A stretch of DNA of 64,000 nt from Roseomonas sp. CECT 9278 (lineage in GTDB: Bacteria > Pseudomonadota > Alphaproteobacteria > Acetobacterales > Acetobacteraceae). The stretch covers positions 1-64,000 of the forward strand of contig NZ_CAKKLX010000005.1 in the NCBI RefSeq assembly GCF_918698155.1. The letters are read 5' to 3'. The number at the start of each line of letters is the position of its first letter. Within the stretch, counting starts at the first letter, position 1. The notes beneath the pieces were generated by a model. The model was given only the letters and a program-made list of their open reading frames with translations. It had not been told where the DNA came from and did no database searches. Positions 1 through 9,037 of this stretch are shown here, in pieces. Made by a program: the position numbers and the translations under genes.

Positions 1-213
1 CCGGTACTCCGGCACCTCGCTCGTCACATCCACACCAGACCGCAACACTCCCCAGTACCCAACCGCATCCACAACACCACCAGGAACACGCACCGATAAA
101 CCAAGGATCACCAGCGGCACTCTGGCCTGCTCCACCATCGCCTCGGCGGCATCGAGCCGCGTGCGCAGCGCGCCGATCGTCTGCGCCGCGCGCTGGAGCG
201 CACCGGCCGTCAT
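1..213 (-). CDS. Type I polyketide synthase, N-terminal fragment (runs off left edge)
   Basis: Reading leftwards from an ATG at 213, this frame stays open to base 1 (71 codons). The first 30 or so residues (LQRAAQTIGALRTRLDAAEA) are heptad-like and resemble the coiled-coil docking segment that precedes a ketosynthase. From about residue 34 the text PLVILGLSVRVPGG, then YWGVLRSGVDVTSEVP, matches the start of a KS domain. The ATG overlaps the stop of the preceding PKS (ATGA), so the two are probably translated together and act as consecutive modules. Bases 1-120 are about 61% GC by my count and use rare codons such as TTA, CTT and TTG. Bases 121-210 are about 77% GC. The break falls at the docking/KS junction, so recombination or an assembly join is possible. 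Only the fragment is visible, so domain content beyond the KS start is unknown. Confidence 0.85.
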   Translation of the reverse strand, partial: MTAGALQRAAQTIGALRTRLDAAEAMVEQARVPLVILGLSVRVPGGVVDAVGYWGVLRSGVDVTSEVPEYR

Positions 214-3200
214 GCCGCGCCATCCGGAATGCCGAGCCGCGCGGCCTCGCGATCGATCAGCGCCAGCGCTTCCTCCTCGGTCATCTCCTGCGTCGCGGTG
301 TCGGGCGGCGCCGCCGCCTCGCCCAGCAGATGCGCCGACAGCGCCTCCACGTTCGGGTGGTCGAAGGTGATGGTCGCCGGCAGCGCGCGGCCCAGGCTGC
401 GCTGCAGCCGATTGCGCAGCTCGACGCTGGTCAGGCTGTCGAGGCCCATCGCGAAGAAGCCCTGCCGGCGGTCCACGACGTCGTCCGGCGGGATCGCCAG
501 CACCTCGCGCAGATGGCCCAGGATATGCGCGGCCAGCGCATCGCGCCGCAGCTCCGGCGAGCCGCCCTCCGCGCTGAACTGCGCCACCGCCGCGCCACCG
601 CCGACCGCCCGCGCGCCGGCCAGCGCGCGCCAGTCCACATCCATCACGGCCGCCTGCGCCACCCCCGCGCCCATCAGCCGCCACAGCGCCTCGAAGCAGG
701 CCTCCGGCGACATCGTCCGCAGCCCGCGGAACGGGTTGTGCCGCGCGACCGTGCCGATCTCGGCCCAGGCCCCCCAGTCGATGCACAGCCCTGGCTGCCC
801 GCGCGCACGCCGCGCCGCCGCGACCGCCGCCAGCACCGCATTGCCCGCCGCATGCGCCGCCTGGCCCGGATTGCCGATCAACGCCGCCGCCGACCCGAAC
901 AACACCAGCGGCACCTCGCCCGGCAGCAGCCGGTCGAGCAGCAGCGCGGCATCCGCCTTCGGCGCCATGGCACGGCGCAGCGCCTCGGGCGCCAGGCGCA
1001 GCAGCGCCGCATCCTCCAGCACCCCGGCCAGGTGGAAGACCGCGGCCGGCGCCACGCGCGCGACCAGCGCCGGGAGCGCCGCCGCATCGCCGACATCGAC
1101 CTGCGCCACATCGACCTCGGCGCCATGGCGGCGGATCGCCTCGATCGCTGCGCCATCGCGCGGCGCGCCCCGTGCCGCCAGCACCAGCCGCCGCGCGCCG
1201 CGCGCCGCCAGGCGTTCGGCCAGCCGCACCCCGATCCCGCCCAGCCCGCCGGTCAGCAGCAGCGTGCCGTCGGGCGGCGGCTGCCAGGCCGGCGCGGCCA
1301 GCGGCGCGGCATCCTGCACCACGCGCGCCACCAGGCGCTGCGAACCGCGTAGCGCGAATTCCCGCGCCGCCCCCGGATCGGCCAGCAGCGCATCGAGCTG
1401 CCCCGGCGCCTCGATATCCACCAGCCTCAGATCGAGCTCGGGATGCTCCAGCCGCATCACCCGGCCCAGGCCCCACAACGCCGCCTGCGCGGGTTCCGGC
1501 ACGCGGTCCTGCGCGGCCGCCGCGACGGCTCCGCGCGTGACCAGCCACACCGGGCCCGGCGGATGCGGCCGCGCGGCGATCGCCTGCAGCGCGCCGATGG
1601 CGGCGCCGGCGGGATCCGCCGCATCGGCCACCACCAGCACGGCATCCGCCGGGGTCGCCCCGATCGGCGCCGCGCCCGGCCAGGATGCGCCCCCCGCCAC
1701 CACCACGCGCGGCGGCGCCACGCGCCGCGCCAGGATCAGCGCCTGCGGAAAGGCGCCCGCATCCGGTGCCGCCAGCATCGCCGGTTCGAAGCCCTGCGCG
1801 CGCAGCAACGCATCCCAGCCGGCCGGCGCGATCAGGGTCGCGTCGCGCGGTGCCGGGCCCTCGCGATGGCGATGCCAGCCTTCCAACAGTCCGAACGTCA
1901 GGTCGACCCAGGCGCGCCGCGCCGTGCCCTCGACCAGCATCATCATCCCGCCCGGGCGCAGCCGCGCGGCGATGCGCCCCAGCGCGCCCGGCAGGTCGCG
2001 CAGCGCATGCAGCACATTGGCCGCCACCACCAGGTCGAAGCGGCGCGCATCCTCCGGCGGCGCCTCGGCATCGAGGTCGAGCGCCGCCGTCGCCAGGCCC
2101 GGGAAGCGTCGCGCGGCCGCGGCGGCGAAGCCGGCCGAGACATCGGTGAACAGGTAGTCGGCCTCGGCCAGCGCGGGCAGCAGGGCCGCCGTCGTCGCCC
2201 CCGTCCCGCCGCCCAGTTCCAGCACCGCGAGGCCCGGCCGCGCCACCGCGCGCGCGACATCGCCCGCCAGGGCGTTCATCGCCGCGAAGCACGGCGCCTC
2301 GGCATAGAGCCGCGCGACGGCGGCGGCATCGCCCTCAGGGAACAGCAAGGCCAGCGGGTCGGCGCGCCCCTGCGCCACGGCCAGCAGCTGCGCGCCCGTG
2401 CGGGCCAGCAGCGCCGCCGCCGGATCATCGCTTGCGGCCGGCGCGCCAGGCAGGCGCAGCACGCACCCCGCGCCATCCAGCACGCCGGCGCCGCGCAGTG
2501 CCGCGACCATGTCACCGACCATGCCGGCGCGCGCCGGGATGGCGCCCAGGCGCGTCGCCGCATCGGCAAGGACGGCGCCGATCGCCAGCGGTGCGCCGGC
2601 CTGCGCGAAGGCCTGCGCCACCCACTGCGCGGCGGCCTCCGCCAGGTCGTCGCCCGTTGCCGGGGGCACCGCCAGCGGCGCGAGGATCGCCGCCGGCGCG
2701 ATCCGCGCACCGATCGGCTGCACACGCCAATCGAGGCGATGCAGCAGCCCCGGCGGCACCGCCGCGCGGTCCGGCAGCAGCGCCGCGCGCGCTACGCGGC
2801 GGAAGCGGAAGCCGCGCGCCTCCAGCGCCACGCGCCCATCGCCATCGACCAGCCAGAGATCGGCGATGCGCGTCGCGTCGTCGGGTTCGTCCCGCGGCCG
2901 GCGCCGCGCCACCACCCGGCAGTCGCCGCGCGGCGGCGCATGGAGGATGATCGACCCGACCCCCTGCGGCACGAACAGCGCGCCGTCGCGCGCCAGCGAC
3001 GCGGTGTCGAACCACACGCCCTGCACCTGGAAGGCGGCGTCGAGCAGCGCGGGGTCGATCAGCAGGTCGGTCGCCATCGCCGGCGCAAGGGTGGCGGCGG
3101 CGATGGCGCCATCGGCCTGCACCGCGACCAGGCCGCGCATGGCGGGGCCGAAGGTGTAGCCGGCGGCGGCGAAGCCCTCGTAGAAGGCCGCGCCGGATTG

Positions 3201-6200
3201 CGCCGCGAGGCCGCCGGGCAGCGCGGGCGGCGGCGTTGCCGCGACGACCGCCGCGGCATGCGCTTCCATGTGCGTCGACCAGGGCGCATCGGCCGTGCCA
3301 TCGGCCTCCGCCGTGACGTAGCGGATGGCCTGGGCGCCGATCACGCATTGCGCGTCGCGCGCCGCGTCATCCGCCAGCGCGAAAGGTTCGGAAAACACCA
3401 GGTCGGCCAGTGCCGCCGGCCGGCCGAGGCGCGCGAGCGCCGTCAGCGCCACGGCGATGTGGCTGGCGGCGGGCACCACCACGCGGCCATGCAGCCGGTG
3501 GTCCTGGAAGAACGGGGCCGAGCCGGCGGTCAGGCGTGCGGCGAATCGCGCCTCCTCCGCGCCGGGCAGGACCATGCGCTGGCCGAGCACGCCGGCGCGC
3601 GGGTCGCCGGCGCCGAGCCTTGCGTCCGGGTGCGACGTTGCGTCAGTCGTCGTCGCGCCACCCGGCGCGCCATTCACGACAAGCGCGCCACCCGGCGCGC
3701 CATTCACGACAAGCGCGCCGCCGGGCGCGCCATTGGCGACAAGCGCGCGGCCCGGCGCGACATCAGCGGCACGCGCGCCCAGGGGCGCGACATCAGCGGC
3801 ACGCGCGCCCAGGGGCGCGACATCAGCGGCACGCGCGCCCAGGGGCGCGACATCCACACCCGGCGCGCCCGCCGGCAGGTCCACCCAGAAGCGGCGGCGC
3901 TCCAGCGGGCTCGCCGGCAGGTCCACGCCAGCATGCGCGCCACCATGGATGGCCCGCCAGTCGAGCGGCGCGCCCGCCCCATGCAGCGCGGCCAGCAGCG
4001 CCGCCAGCGCATCGCCATCCCCGGTCAGCGTCGGCTCGCAGGGCGGTGCGCCGACGCCGCGCGCCAGGCCGGTCAGCACCGGCAGCGGGCCGATCTCGAC
4101 CAGCACATCCGCCGGCATCCCGGCCAGCGCCGCGGCGAAGCGCACCGGCGCGCGGATCTGCCGCACCCAGTAGTCCGGGTCGGTCAGGTCGGCGAAGCCG
4201 TCGCCGCTCAGCGTCGAGAGCACCGGCAGGCGCGGCGGGTGCAGCGCCACCGCGTCCATCGCCGCCGCGAAGGGCGCCAGCGCCGGGTCCATCAGCGGCG
4301 AATGGAAGGCGTGGCTGACACGCAGCGGCATCGCGAGGATTCCCGCCGCTTCGGCACGCGCACAGACCGCGTCCATCGCGGCGGCCGCGCCGGACACCAC
4401 GCTGGCCTGCGGGCCATTCAGCGCGGCGACGCCGGCTTGCGCTTCCAGCCCGTCGAGCAGTCGCTGGGCCGCCGCCTCGTCACAACGCAAAGCGACCATC
4501 GCACCGCCCGCGGGCAAGGCCTGCATGATGCGCCCGCGGGTGGCGGCGAGGCGCAGCGCGTCCTCGAAGGACAGGATGCCGGCGGCATGGGCGGCGGCGA
4601 TCTCGCCTACCGAATGGCCGAGCACCGCGACGGGCCGAATGCCCCACCCGGCCAGCAGGTCGACCAGGGCCACCTGCACCGCGCAGATCGCCGGCTGCGC
4701 CAGGCCGGTCAGGCCGAGATCCTCGGCCGCCAGCAGGTCGTCGATGCTGCGCCCCAGCAGCGGGCGCAGCACGGCATCGGCACGATCCAGCGCGGCGCGG
4801 AAGCGCGGCAGGCGCGCGGCCAGCGCCAGCCCCATCCCGCGATGCTGGCTGCCCTGGCCGGTGAACAGGAAGCCGATGCGCGGCGTGCGCGGCGGCGCCG
4901 CCGGCCGGTCCTGCGCCGCCAGCGAGGCCAGCGCCGCGCGCAGCGCCGCCGTGCTGTCGCCGGTAACCGCGGCGCGCGCGGGCAAGACCCGCCGCCTCGC
5001 CGCCGCCGCACACAGCGCGGCAGGATCGGCCGCGCCGTCCAGCCCCTCGGCCCAGGCGGCGGCCAGGCGGCGCAGCCCCGCGCCGTCGCGCGCCGAGAGC
5101 GGCATCACCAGCGGGCCGGCGGCGCGGGCCTCGTGCGCGGGCGCCTGCTCCAGCACCGCATGCGCGTTGGTGCCGCTGAAGCCGAAGGCGCTGACCGCCA
5201 TGCGGCGTGGGCGCACCGCATCGCCCGGCCAGCCCTGCGTGCCGTCGGCCAGCCGCAGAGCCGCCTGAAGCGCCGGGCGCAGCGCCGGGTTGGGGGCGGC
5301 CAGATGCGCGATGCCCGGCACCCTGCCCGCGCGCAGCGCCATTACGCACTTGATCAGCCCGGCGATGCCCGCCGCCGCCTCGGCATGGCCGATATTGCCC
5401 TTGGCGGCGGTGACCAGCAGCGGCGCGGCGCGGGGGCCGCCATAGGCCTCGGCCAGCGCGCCGGCCTCGATCGGGTCGCCGAGCGGCGTGCCGGTGCCAT
5501 GCGCCTCGACCGCGTCGACATCACCTGGCGCGAGGCCGGCATCGGCGAGCGCCGCGGCGATCACGGCGCGCTGGGCGGCGCCGCTGGGGGCGGTCAGGCC
5601 GTTGCTGGCGCCATCCTGGTTGACCGCGCTGCCGCGCAGCACGGCCAGGATGCGGTCGCCATCCGCCTGCGCATCCGCCAGCCGCTTCAGCGCGACCAGG
5701 CCGACGCCTTCCGCGCGCGCATAGCCGGCGGCGGCCGCATCGAAGGGGCGGCAACGGCCATCGGCCGCCAGCATGCCGGCATCGGCGAAGGCGCGCGACA
5801 GGTCCGGCATCAGCAGCAGGCTGGCACCGCCCGCGAAAGCGAGCCGGCATTCCCCCGCGCGCAGGCTCCGTGCCGCGAGATGCACCGCGACCAGCGACGA
5901 CGAGCACGCGGTGTTCACCGCCAGCGCCGGCCCGGTCAGCCCGAAGGCATAGGCGAGCCGCCCGGCGGCAATGGCGTTGCTGGTGCCGGTCGCGAAATGC
6001 CCGTCCGGCACCTGCCCGGCGGCGAGCAGCCGCCGTTCCCAGTCCTGCGCGAACAACCCCAGGAACACCCCCGCCTGGCTGCCGCGCAGCGCATCGGGAT
6101 CCAGCCCGGCATGCTCCAGGGTGGCGAGCAGGGTTTCGAGCAGCAGGCGCTGCTGCGGGTCCATGCTGCGCGCCTCGCGCGCCGAGATGGCGAAGGCGGC

Positions 6201-9008
6201 GGGGTCGAAGGCCGCGACATCGTCGAGGAAGCCGCCGCGTTCGCCGGGCGTGGCGGGCCAGCGGTCGGGCGGCACCGGGCCGGTGGCGTCGCGGCCTTCC
6301 TCCATCAGTCGCCAGAAGGCATCGGCATCCGGCGCGCCAGGCAGGCGGCAGGCGAGACCGATGATGGCGATGGCGCCGTCGCTGGGCGGCAGCGCGGTGG
6401 TCACGGCGCGCGGCGCGGCCGTGTCAGCGGCAGCACGCGGCACAGCCGCGTCACCGTTCGCGCGCGGCACAGCCGCGTCACCGTTCGCGCGCGGCACAGC
6501 CGCGTCACCGTTCGCGCGCGGCACAGCCGCGTCACCGTTCGCGCGCGGCACAGCCGCGTCACCGTTCGCGCGCGGCACAGCCGCGACGGCAGCCACCACG
6601 GGCGCGGCGGCCGGCGGCGCGGGCGCTTGCGTGCCAGTCGGCGCCAGCAGCGCCTGCGCGATCCGCGCCGGCGAAGGGTGGTCGAAGAAGAACGACGCCT
6701 CCAGCCGCAGCCCGAGCCGCCGGTTCAACAGCGTGCGCAGTTCCAGCAGGTCGGCGCTGTCGAGCCCGAGGTCGCGCAGCGCCCTGTCGGCATCGAAGCG
6801 ATCGGCGCCGGCGCGCATCACGGCGCGCACGCATTCGGCCACCTGCGCCGGCAGGTCGGCCGGCGCGGCATCGGCGACGGTGGGCGCCGCGACCTCGCCG
6901 GGTTGCAGCGCGTAGGCGATCAGCACCGCATGGCCGGCATTGGCAGTGTCCTCGGGCCGGTAGCCGGGCACCAGCGCGACCAGCCGGGCGCCGCGCCCGA
7001 TATGGAAGCGCAGCGTCGCGTCGCGCGGCAGGCCATCGGCGCCGCGCGCCATCGCCCAGGCCGCGTAGTCGCCGGTGCGATCCCAGTCGCGGCAGCGGGT
7101 CAGGCCCGCCACCGCCTCCACGCCAGGCGTCAATGCCGCCCATTGCAGCGCGAAATCGGCCAGCGCATCACCCAGGCCGCGATCCTGCGCCTGCGGCCGC
7201 ACCATCAGCCCCAGCAGTTGCAGCACCGGGCCATCGTCGCGATACAGCGCATCCAGGCCGCCCCAGCGCGCACCGCGCAGCATATCCACGCTGGCGATGC
7301 GCTGGACATGCAGCGCGGCCAGGATGGCGCCGTCCTGCTCGGCCACCATGATGGCGCGCGGGCGGGCGAGGCGCGCGGCGAGCGTCGCGGCGTCATGGCG
7401 CAGCGCAGGCTCGGGCCAGCAGGCTTGCTCCAGCGCCAGCAGCGCCGGCAGGTCGGCGGCGCGCGCCGCGCGCACGCGCCAGGGCATCGGCCTGAAATGC
7501 TGCAGCTGGATGCGCGCGAAGGGGTGGATGCGCGGGTACTTGCGGAACGCGGCCGGGTCGCCGAACAGCCCGACCTCGGCGGCGGCCAGCACGAAGCTGT
7601 CCGCCGGGACCAGCTGCTGGCCCGAGAAGGCGTGGTAGGCGTCGAAATGCGGCGCCTCGGTGTCGTCGCGCCGCGACGCCACGATGGCGGGCGGCAGGCG
7701 GTGCACCTCCAGCATCATCAGGCCATGTGCGCCCAGCGCGGCGCGCCAGGCGCCGAGGTGCTCGACCAGCGACTGCATCACCGCCCCGGGCGGCACCAGC
7801 GTGCCATCGGGCGCGACGACGATGCAGCGGTCGCCATCGGCCGCGCGGGCAGACCAGTCTGCGCGCGGGGGCACCGCCGGGCGGTCGTGATCCAGGAAGG
7901 ACCGCAGGTGCAGCACGCGCGCCGGATCGACGCCGCGCGCGGCGATGTCGCGCACCAGCCGCGCCGGGTCGGCGATGTCGCCCTGCAGCAGCAGGTGCGG
8001 CAGGCCGGCGAGCGTCCGCCCGGTCGCTTCCAGCGCCGCGGCGTTGAAGTCGGTGCCCACCAGCAGCAGCGGATGGGTGGCGAGGTGGCGGCCGCGCGCG
8101 CTGCGCAGCGCGGTTTCCCAGCAGCGCCGCAGCAGCGTGCCGTCGCCGCAGCCCATGTCGACCAGCGCGGCGGGCTGCGCGTCGAGGTCCGGCGCGTCGA
8201 ACAGCGCCGCCAGCACCGCCTCGAGATCGGCGAAGTAGCGCCCGTGCTGGAAGCCGCTGGCGATCACGTTGGCGGTGCGGTCCAGATGCCGCTCGGCGCC
8301 GGAGGCGTCGCGGCGCATCACCTCCTGCGGGTCGCCGCCGAGCAGCATGGGCATGGCGTGCAGCAGCGGCGCGTAGGACCCCGCGGCGCCAGTGACCTGG
8401 CCGCGGTCGGCGACGAAGGCGCCGAGCGGCGTCGGCGCGCCGTCCGGCGTGGTCCAGCCGAGCGCCGCGAAGGCCGCGCGCAGCGGGCCCTGCGCGGTGC
8501 CGGCCGCGAGCGCGTGGCGCGCCGGCCCATTGGCCAAGGGCAGCGCCAGCGCGCCCGAGAGCTGGTCGGCCAGTTCGGCATCGCTGTCCCAGCGCCGGGC
8601 GATCCGCGGCGCGAAGCGGTCGAGCAGATCAAGCGCCGGCGCATCTAGGCGAGACCAGTCGCAGGCATAGGCATCGAGCAGGGCGTCCGGCACGGCATAC
8701 GGGCGCGCCGCCGGCAGCAAGCGCAGCACGCCGCCGGCATCCGCCGCGACCCAGCCGAGCGACTGCAGCAGGTCGAACGCGGCGGCGGCGTGGCCGGGAT
8801 TGAGCCCGGCCAGCGCGACGACGTCGGCCAGTCGCCGCGGCTGGGCGGCCAGCAGCCCGAACACGCCCCGGCGATCGAGCGCGCGCACCACCGGCACGGC
8901 GACGAAGCCGTGCGAATACCGGTTCAGCAGGTCAAGCACGTCGATGGTCCGCGATGGGTTGGGCAGGATGCCGCAAGGCGCTTCGCCGCGTTGCGCGTTC
9001 CGGGCCAC
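210..9008 (-). CDS. Type I PKS: loading module (AR-like/MT/GNAT/ACP) plus KS-AT-DH-cMT-KR-ACP
   Basis: A 2,932-residue modular PKS. Residues 1-500 form an adaptor-like region with a methyltransferase (VDMGCGDG near 280-288; LHLRSFLDHDRP near 365-377). A GNAT-like domain spans about 508-705 and an ACP about 720-790 (GLDSADL, Ser751). This order resembles the starter-forming modules of AprA and GphF, where the MT methylates malonyl-ACP and the GNAT decarboxylates it. The extension module follows: KS from about 880 (Cys1035, His1170, His1208), AT about 1380-1690 (GHSVG Ser1466; HAFH near 1567, the malonyl-type motif), DH (HRLHGRVVVP, His1837; Asp1990), C-methyltransferase (LELGGGTG near 2265), KR about 2560-2760 (TGGLGGIG; Ser2706) and ACP (GLDSLTS, Ser2858). 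No ER or thioesterase is present. The KR catalytic Tyr position is His2719. The start is a GTG 29 nt after mbtH; a slightly later start is possible. The C-terminal acidic tail (TEEEALALIDREAARL) looks like a docking helix. Confidence 0.93.
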   Translation of the reverse strand: MARNAQRGEAPCGILPNPSRTIDVLDLLNRYSHGFVAVPVVRALDRRGVFGLLAAQPRRLADVVALAGLNPGHAAAAFDLLQSLGWVAADAGGVLRLLPAARPYAVPDALLDAYACDWSRLDAPALDLLDRFAPRIARRWDSDAELADQLSGALALPLANGPARHALAAGTAQGPLRAAFAALGWTTPDGAPTPLGAFVADRGQVTGAAGSYAPLLHAMPMLLGGDPQEVMRRDASGAERHLDRTANVIASGFQHGRYFADLEAVLAALFDAPDLDAQPAALVDMGCGDGTLLRRCWETALRSARGRHLATHPLLLVGTDFNAAALEATGRTLAGLPHLLLQGDIADPARLVRDIAARGVDPARVLHLRSFLDHDRPAVPPRADWSARAADGDRCIVVAPDGTLVPPGAVMQSLVEHLGAWRAALGAHGLMMLEVHRLPPAIVASRRDDTEAPHFDAYHAFSGQQLVPADSFVLAAAEVGLFGDPAAFRKYPRIHPFARIQLQHFRPMPWRVRAARAADLPALLALEQACWPEPALRHDAATLAARLARPRAIMVAEQDGAILAALHVQRIASVDMLRGARWGGLDALYRDDGPVLQLLGLMVRPQAQDRGLGDALADFALQWAALTPGVEAVAGLTRCRDWDRTGDYAAWAMARGADGLPRDATLRFHIGRGARLVALVPGYRPEDTANAGHAVLIAYALQPGEVAAPTVADAAPADLPAQVAECVRAVMRAGADRFDADRALRDLGLDSADLLELRTLLNRRLGLRLEASFFFDHPSPARIAQALLAPTGTQAPAPPAAAPVVAAVAAVPRANGDAAVPRANGDAAVPRANGDAAVPRANGDAAVPRANGDAAVPRAAADTAAPRAVTTALPPSDGAIAIIGLACRLPGAPDADAFWRLMEEGRDATGPVPPDRWPATPGERGGFLDDVAAFDPAAFAISAREARSMDPQQRLLLETLLATLEHAGLDPDALRGSQAGVFLGLFAQDWERRLLAAGQVPDGHFATGTSNAIAAGRLAYAFGLTGPALAVNTACSSSLVAVHLAARSLRAGECRLAFAGGASLLLMPDLSRAFADAGMLAADGRCRPFDAAAAGYARAEGVGLVALKRLADAQADGDRILAVLRGSAVNQDGASNGLTAPSGAAQRAVIAAALADAGLAPGDVDAVEAHGTGTPLGDPIEAGALAEAYGGPRAAPLLVTAAKGNIGHAEAAAGIAGLIKCVMALRAGRVPGIAHLAAPNPALRPALQAALRLADGTQGWPGDAVRPRRMAVSAFGFSGTNAHAVLEQAPAHEARAAGPLVMPLSARDGAGLRRLAAAWAEGLDGAADPAALCAAAARRRVLPARAAVTGDSTAALRAALASLAAQDRPAAPPRTPRIGFLFTGQGSQHRGMGLALAARLPRFRAALDRADAVLRPLLGRSIDDLLAAEDLGLTGLAQPAICAVQVALVDLLAGWGIRPVAVLGHSVGEIAAAHAAGILSFEDALRLAATRGRIMQALPAGGAMVALRCDEAAAQRLLDGLEAQAGVAALNGPQASVVSGAAAAMDAVCARAEAAGILAMPLRVSHAFHSPLMDPALAPFAAAMDAVALHPPRLPVLSTLSGDGFADLTDPDYWVRQIRAPVRFAAALAGMPADVLVEIGPLPVLTGLARGVGAPPCEPTLTGDGDALAALLAALHGAGAPLDWRAIHGGAHAGVDLPASPLERRRFWVDLPAGAPGVDVAPLGARAADVAPLGARAADVAPLGARAADVAPGRALVANGAPGGALVVNGAPGGALVVNGAPGGATTTDATSHPDARLGAGDPRAGVLGQRMVLPGAEEARFAARLTAGSAPFFQDHRLHGRVVVPAASHIAVALTALARLGRPAALADLVFSEPFALADDAARDAQCVIGAQAIRYVTAEADGTADAPWSTHMEAHAAAVVAATPPPALPGGLAAQSGAAFYEGFAAAGYTFGPAMRGLVAVQADGAIAAATLAPAMATDLLIDPALLDAAFQVQGVWFDTASLARDGALFVPQGVGSIILHAPPRGDCRVVARRRPRDEPDDATRIADLWLVDGDGRVALEARGFRFRRVARAALLPDRAAVPPGLLHRLDWRVQPIGARIAPAAILAPLAVPPATGDDLAEAAAQWVAQAFAQAGAPLAIGAVLADAATRLGAIPARAGMVGDMVAALRGAGVLDGAGCVLRLPGAPAASDDPAAALLARTGAQLLAVAQGRADPLALLFPEGDAAAVARLYAEAPCFAAMNALAGDVARAVARPGLAVLELGGGTGATTAALLPALAEADYLFTDVSAGFAAAAARRFPGLATAALDLDAEAPPEDARRFDLVVAANVLHALRDLPGALGRIAARLRPGGMMMLVEGTARRAWVDLTFGLLEGWHRHREGPAPRDATLIAPAGWDALLRAQGFEPAMLAAPDAGAFPQALILARRVAPPRVVVAGGASWPGAAPIGATPADAVLVVADAADPAGAAIGALQAIAARPHPPGPVWLVTRGAVAAAAQDRVPEPAQAALWGLGRVMRLEHPELDLRLVDIEAPGQLDALLADPGAAREFALRGSQRLVARVVQDAAPLAAPAWQPPPDGTLLLTGGLGGIGVRLAERLAARGARRLVLAARGAPRDGAAIEAIRRHGAEVDVAQVDVGDAAALPALVARVAPAAVFHLAGVLEDAALLRLAPEALRRAMAPKADAALLLDRLLPGEVPLVLFGSAAALIGNPGQAAHAAGNAVLAAVAAARRARGQPGLCIDWGAWAEIGTVARHNPFRGLRTMSPEACFEALWRLMGAGVAQAAVMDVDWRALAGARAVGGGAAVAQFSAEGGSPELRRDALAAHILGHLREVLAIPPDDVVDRRQGFFAMGLDSLTSVELRNRLQRSLGRALPATITFDHPNVEALSAHLLGEAAAPPDTATQEMTEEEALALIDREAARLGIPDGAA
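3661..3854 (-). repeat. In-frame 30-bp tandem repeats in the AT-DH linker
   Basis: Six 30-bp units lie in unbroken register. Three (3661-3750) encode NGAPGGALVV-like decapeptides and three (3751-3840) encode ADVAPLGARA-like decapeptides, followed by a partial unit. They fall between the AT and DH domains of the PKS (about residues 1720-1783). The sequence is rich in Ala, Gly, Pro and Val with no predicted catalytic role. It is most likely an expandable flexible linker formed by slippage. Units 3781-3810 and 3811-3840 are identical, which indicates recent duplication. Confidence 0.95.
6440..6585 (-). repeat. In-frame 27-bp tandem repeats in the ACP-KS linker
   Basis: Five identical 27-bp units (6440-6574) and a partial sixth encode the nonapeptide PRANGDAAV, repeated between the loading ACP and the KS of the PKS (about residues 812-857). 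The identity of the units at DNA level indicates recent expansion. No unit-spacer structure is present, so this is a coding minisatellite and not CRISPR. Copy number may vary between strains or be misassembled. Confidence 0.96.
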
Positions 9009-9037
9009 CGAAACGCGAGGCGCATGGCCAGTTCACT

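Noticed and set aside
6440-6585. CRISPR-like array
   Set aside because: Units are contiguous with no spacers and encode an in-frame nonapeptide of the PKS.
1443-8648. A 2,401-codon open frame antisense to the large PKS
   Set aside because: It is rich in Arg, Gln, Ala and Gly and shows no domain; such frames arise opposite GC-rich genes because of codon bias.
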